This document shows positions 5,755 to 5,896 of a DNA stretch of 5,896 nt, piece after piece. The notes beneath the pieces were generated by a model that had not been told where the DNA came from, searched no databases, and saw nothing but the letters and a program-made list of their open reading frames with translations. The position numbers and the translations under genes were made by a program. Within the stretch, counting starts at the first letter, position 1; each line of letters begins with the position of its first letter. The DNA is from Syntrophomonadaceae bacterium (GTDB lineage: Bacteria > Bacillota > Dethiobacteria > DTU022): NCBI GenBank assembly GCA_007126465.1, contig SLBE01000255.1, forward strand, positions 1-5,896, in the 5' to 3' direction.

Positions 5755-5896
5755 CGTGCACCTGCCTTTGACCGGCACTTCCAGGCGCTAACCAGGCAGT
5801 TAGCTCTCTCCCGGCGCTCCCGTGGCACCCGCAATAACTCACTTACCGCTGCTTCCTTCCGGACCTGACGGGATTCATGAGCTTGCGCCGCACGGG
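5752..5896 (-). ncRNA. ffs: Signal recognition particle RNA (long Gram-positive form), 5' part beyond window
   Basis: The SRP RNA binds Ffh and targets nascent membrane and secreted proteins to the membrane. The reverse strand contains the near-universal helix 8 apex GTCAGGTCCGGAAGG, followed by AAGCAGC (5869-5848). Flanking arms pair as expected: CCCGTG (5896-5891) with CACGGG (5824-5819), TTGC with GCAA (5886-5883 and 5834-5831 on the plus strand) and TGAG with CTCA (5881-5878 and 5841-5838). About 100 nt follow the apex and end in GGTGCACGGCC, which strongly resembles the 3' end of the B. subtilis scr RNA, including the AGCTAAC...GGTTA segment. This indicates the long Alu-domain-containing form (about 265-270 nt in relatives) rather than the short E. 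coli 4.5S type. The 5' Alu domain is therefore outside the window. The 3' end at 5752 is approximate. Its position just upstream of dnaX is conserved in Firmicutes. Confidence 0.94.

Overview
The window looks like a chromosomal housekeeping region of a Firmicutes (Bacillota) bacterium, most likely a clostridial-type anaerobe. Three things point there. The order SRP RNA - dnaX - ybaB - recR is the arrangement known from Bacillus subtilis (scr-dnaX-yaaK-recR). The SRP RNA has the long 3' half and the terminal GGTGCACGG of the Gram-positive form. A DUF3786-type protein, a family I associate with anaerobes, is also present. Ribosome binding sites are strong GGAGG-type sequences and half of the six protein genes start at TTG or GTG. 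The genus cannot be named from this sequence.

Layout. Positions 1-1297 (minus strand) hold guaB, IMP dehydrogenase, cut by the left edge about 55 residues before its expected end. A 206-base divergent intergenic region follows, carrying a near-consensus sigma-A promoter for guaB. On the plus strand, 1504-2259 is an alpha/beta hydrolase with an intact catalytic triad, and 2272-2889 is a DUF3786 protein whose ribosome binding site overlaps the hydrolase stop codon. These two form a small operon of unknown function. Only 11 bases further on it meets a minus-strand operon head-on: dnaX (5659-3836), ybaB (3821-3501) and recR (3497-2901), tightly packed with overlapping stop and ribosome binding signals. 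Upstream of dnaX, 5752-5896 on the minus strand is the 3' part of the SRP RNA, cut by the right edge.

How the genes work together. dnaX (clamp-loader subunit), ybaB (small DNA-binding protein) and recR (RecFOR gap-repair mediator) are a classic replication and repair cluster. The SRP RNA serves co-translational protein targeting and is linked to them by conserved position rather than by function. guaB makes XMP for guanine nucleotide synthesis. The hydrolase/DUF3786 pair is the uncharacterised part of the window.

No mobile element, CRISPR array, defence system, tRNA or riboswitch was found. The most interesting non-coding signal is inside dnaX: an AAAAAAG run with a 7-bp inverted repeat starting 4 nt downstream. 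It resembles the E. coli dnaX frameshift site in sequence and geometry but lies in the wrong codon phase for classical -1 tandem slippage.
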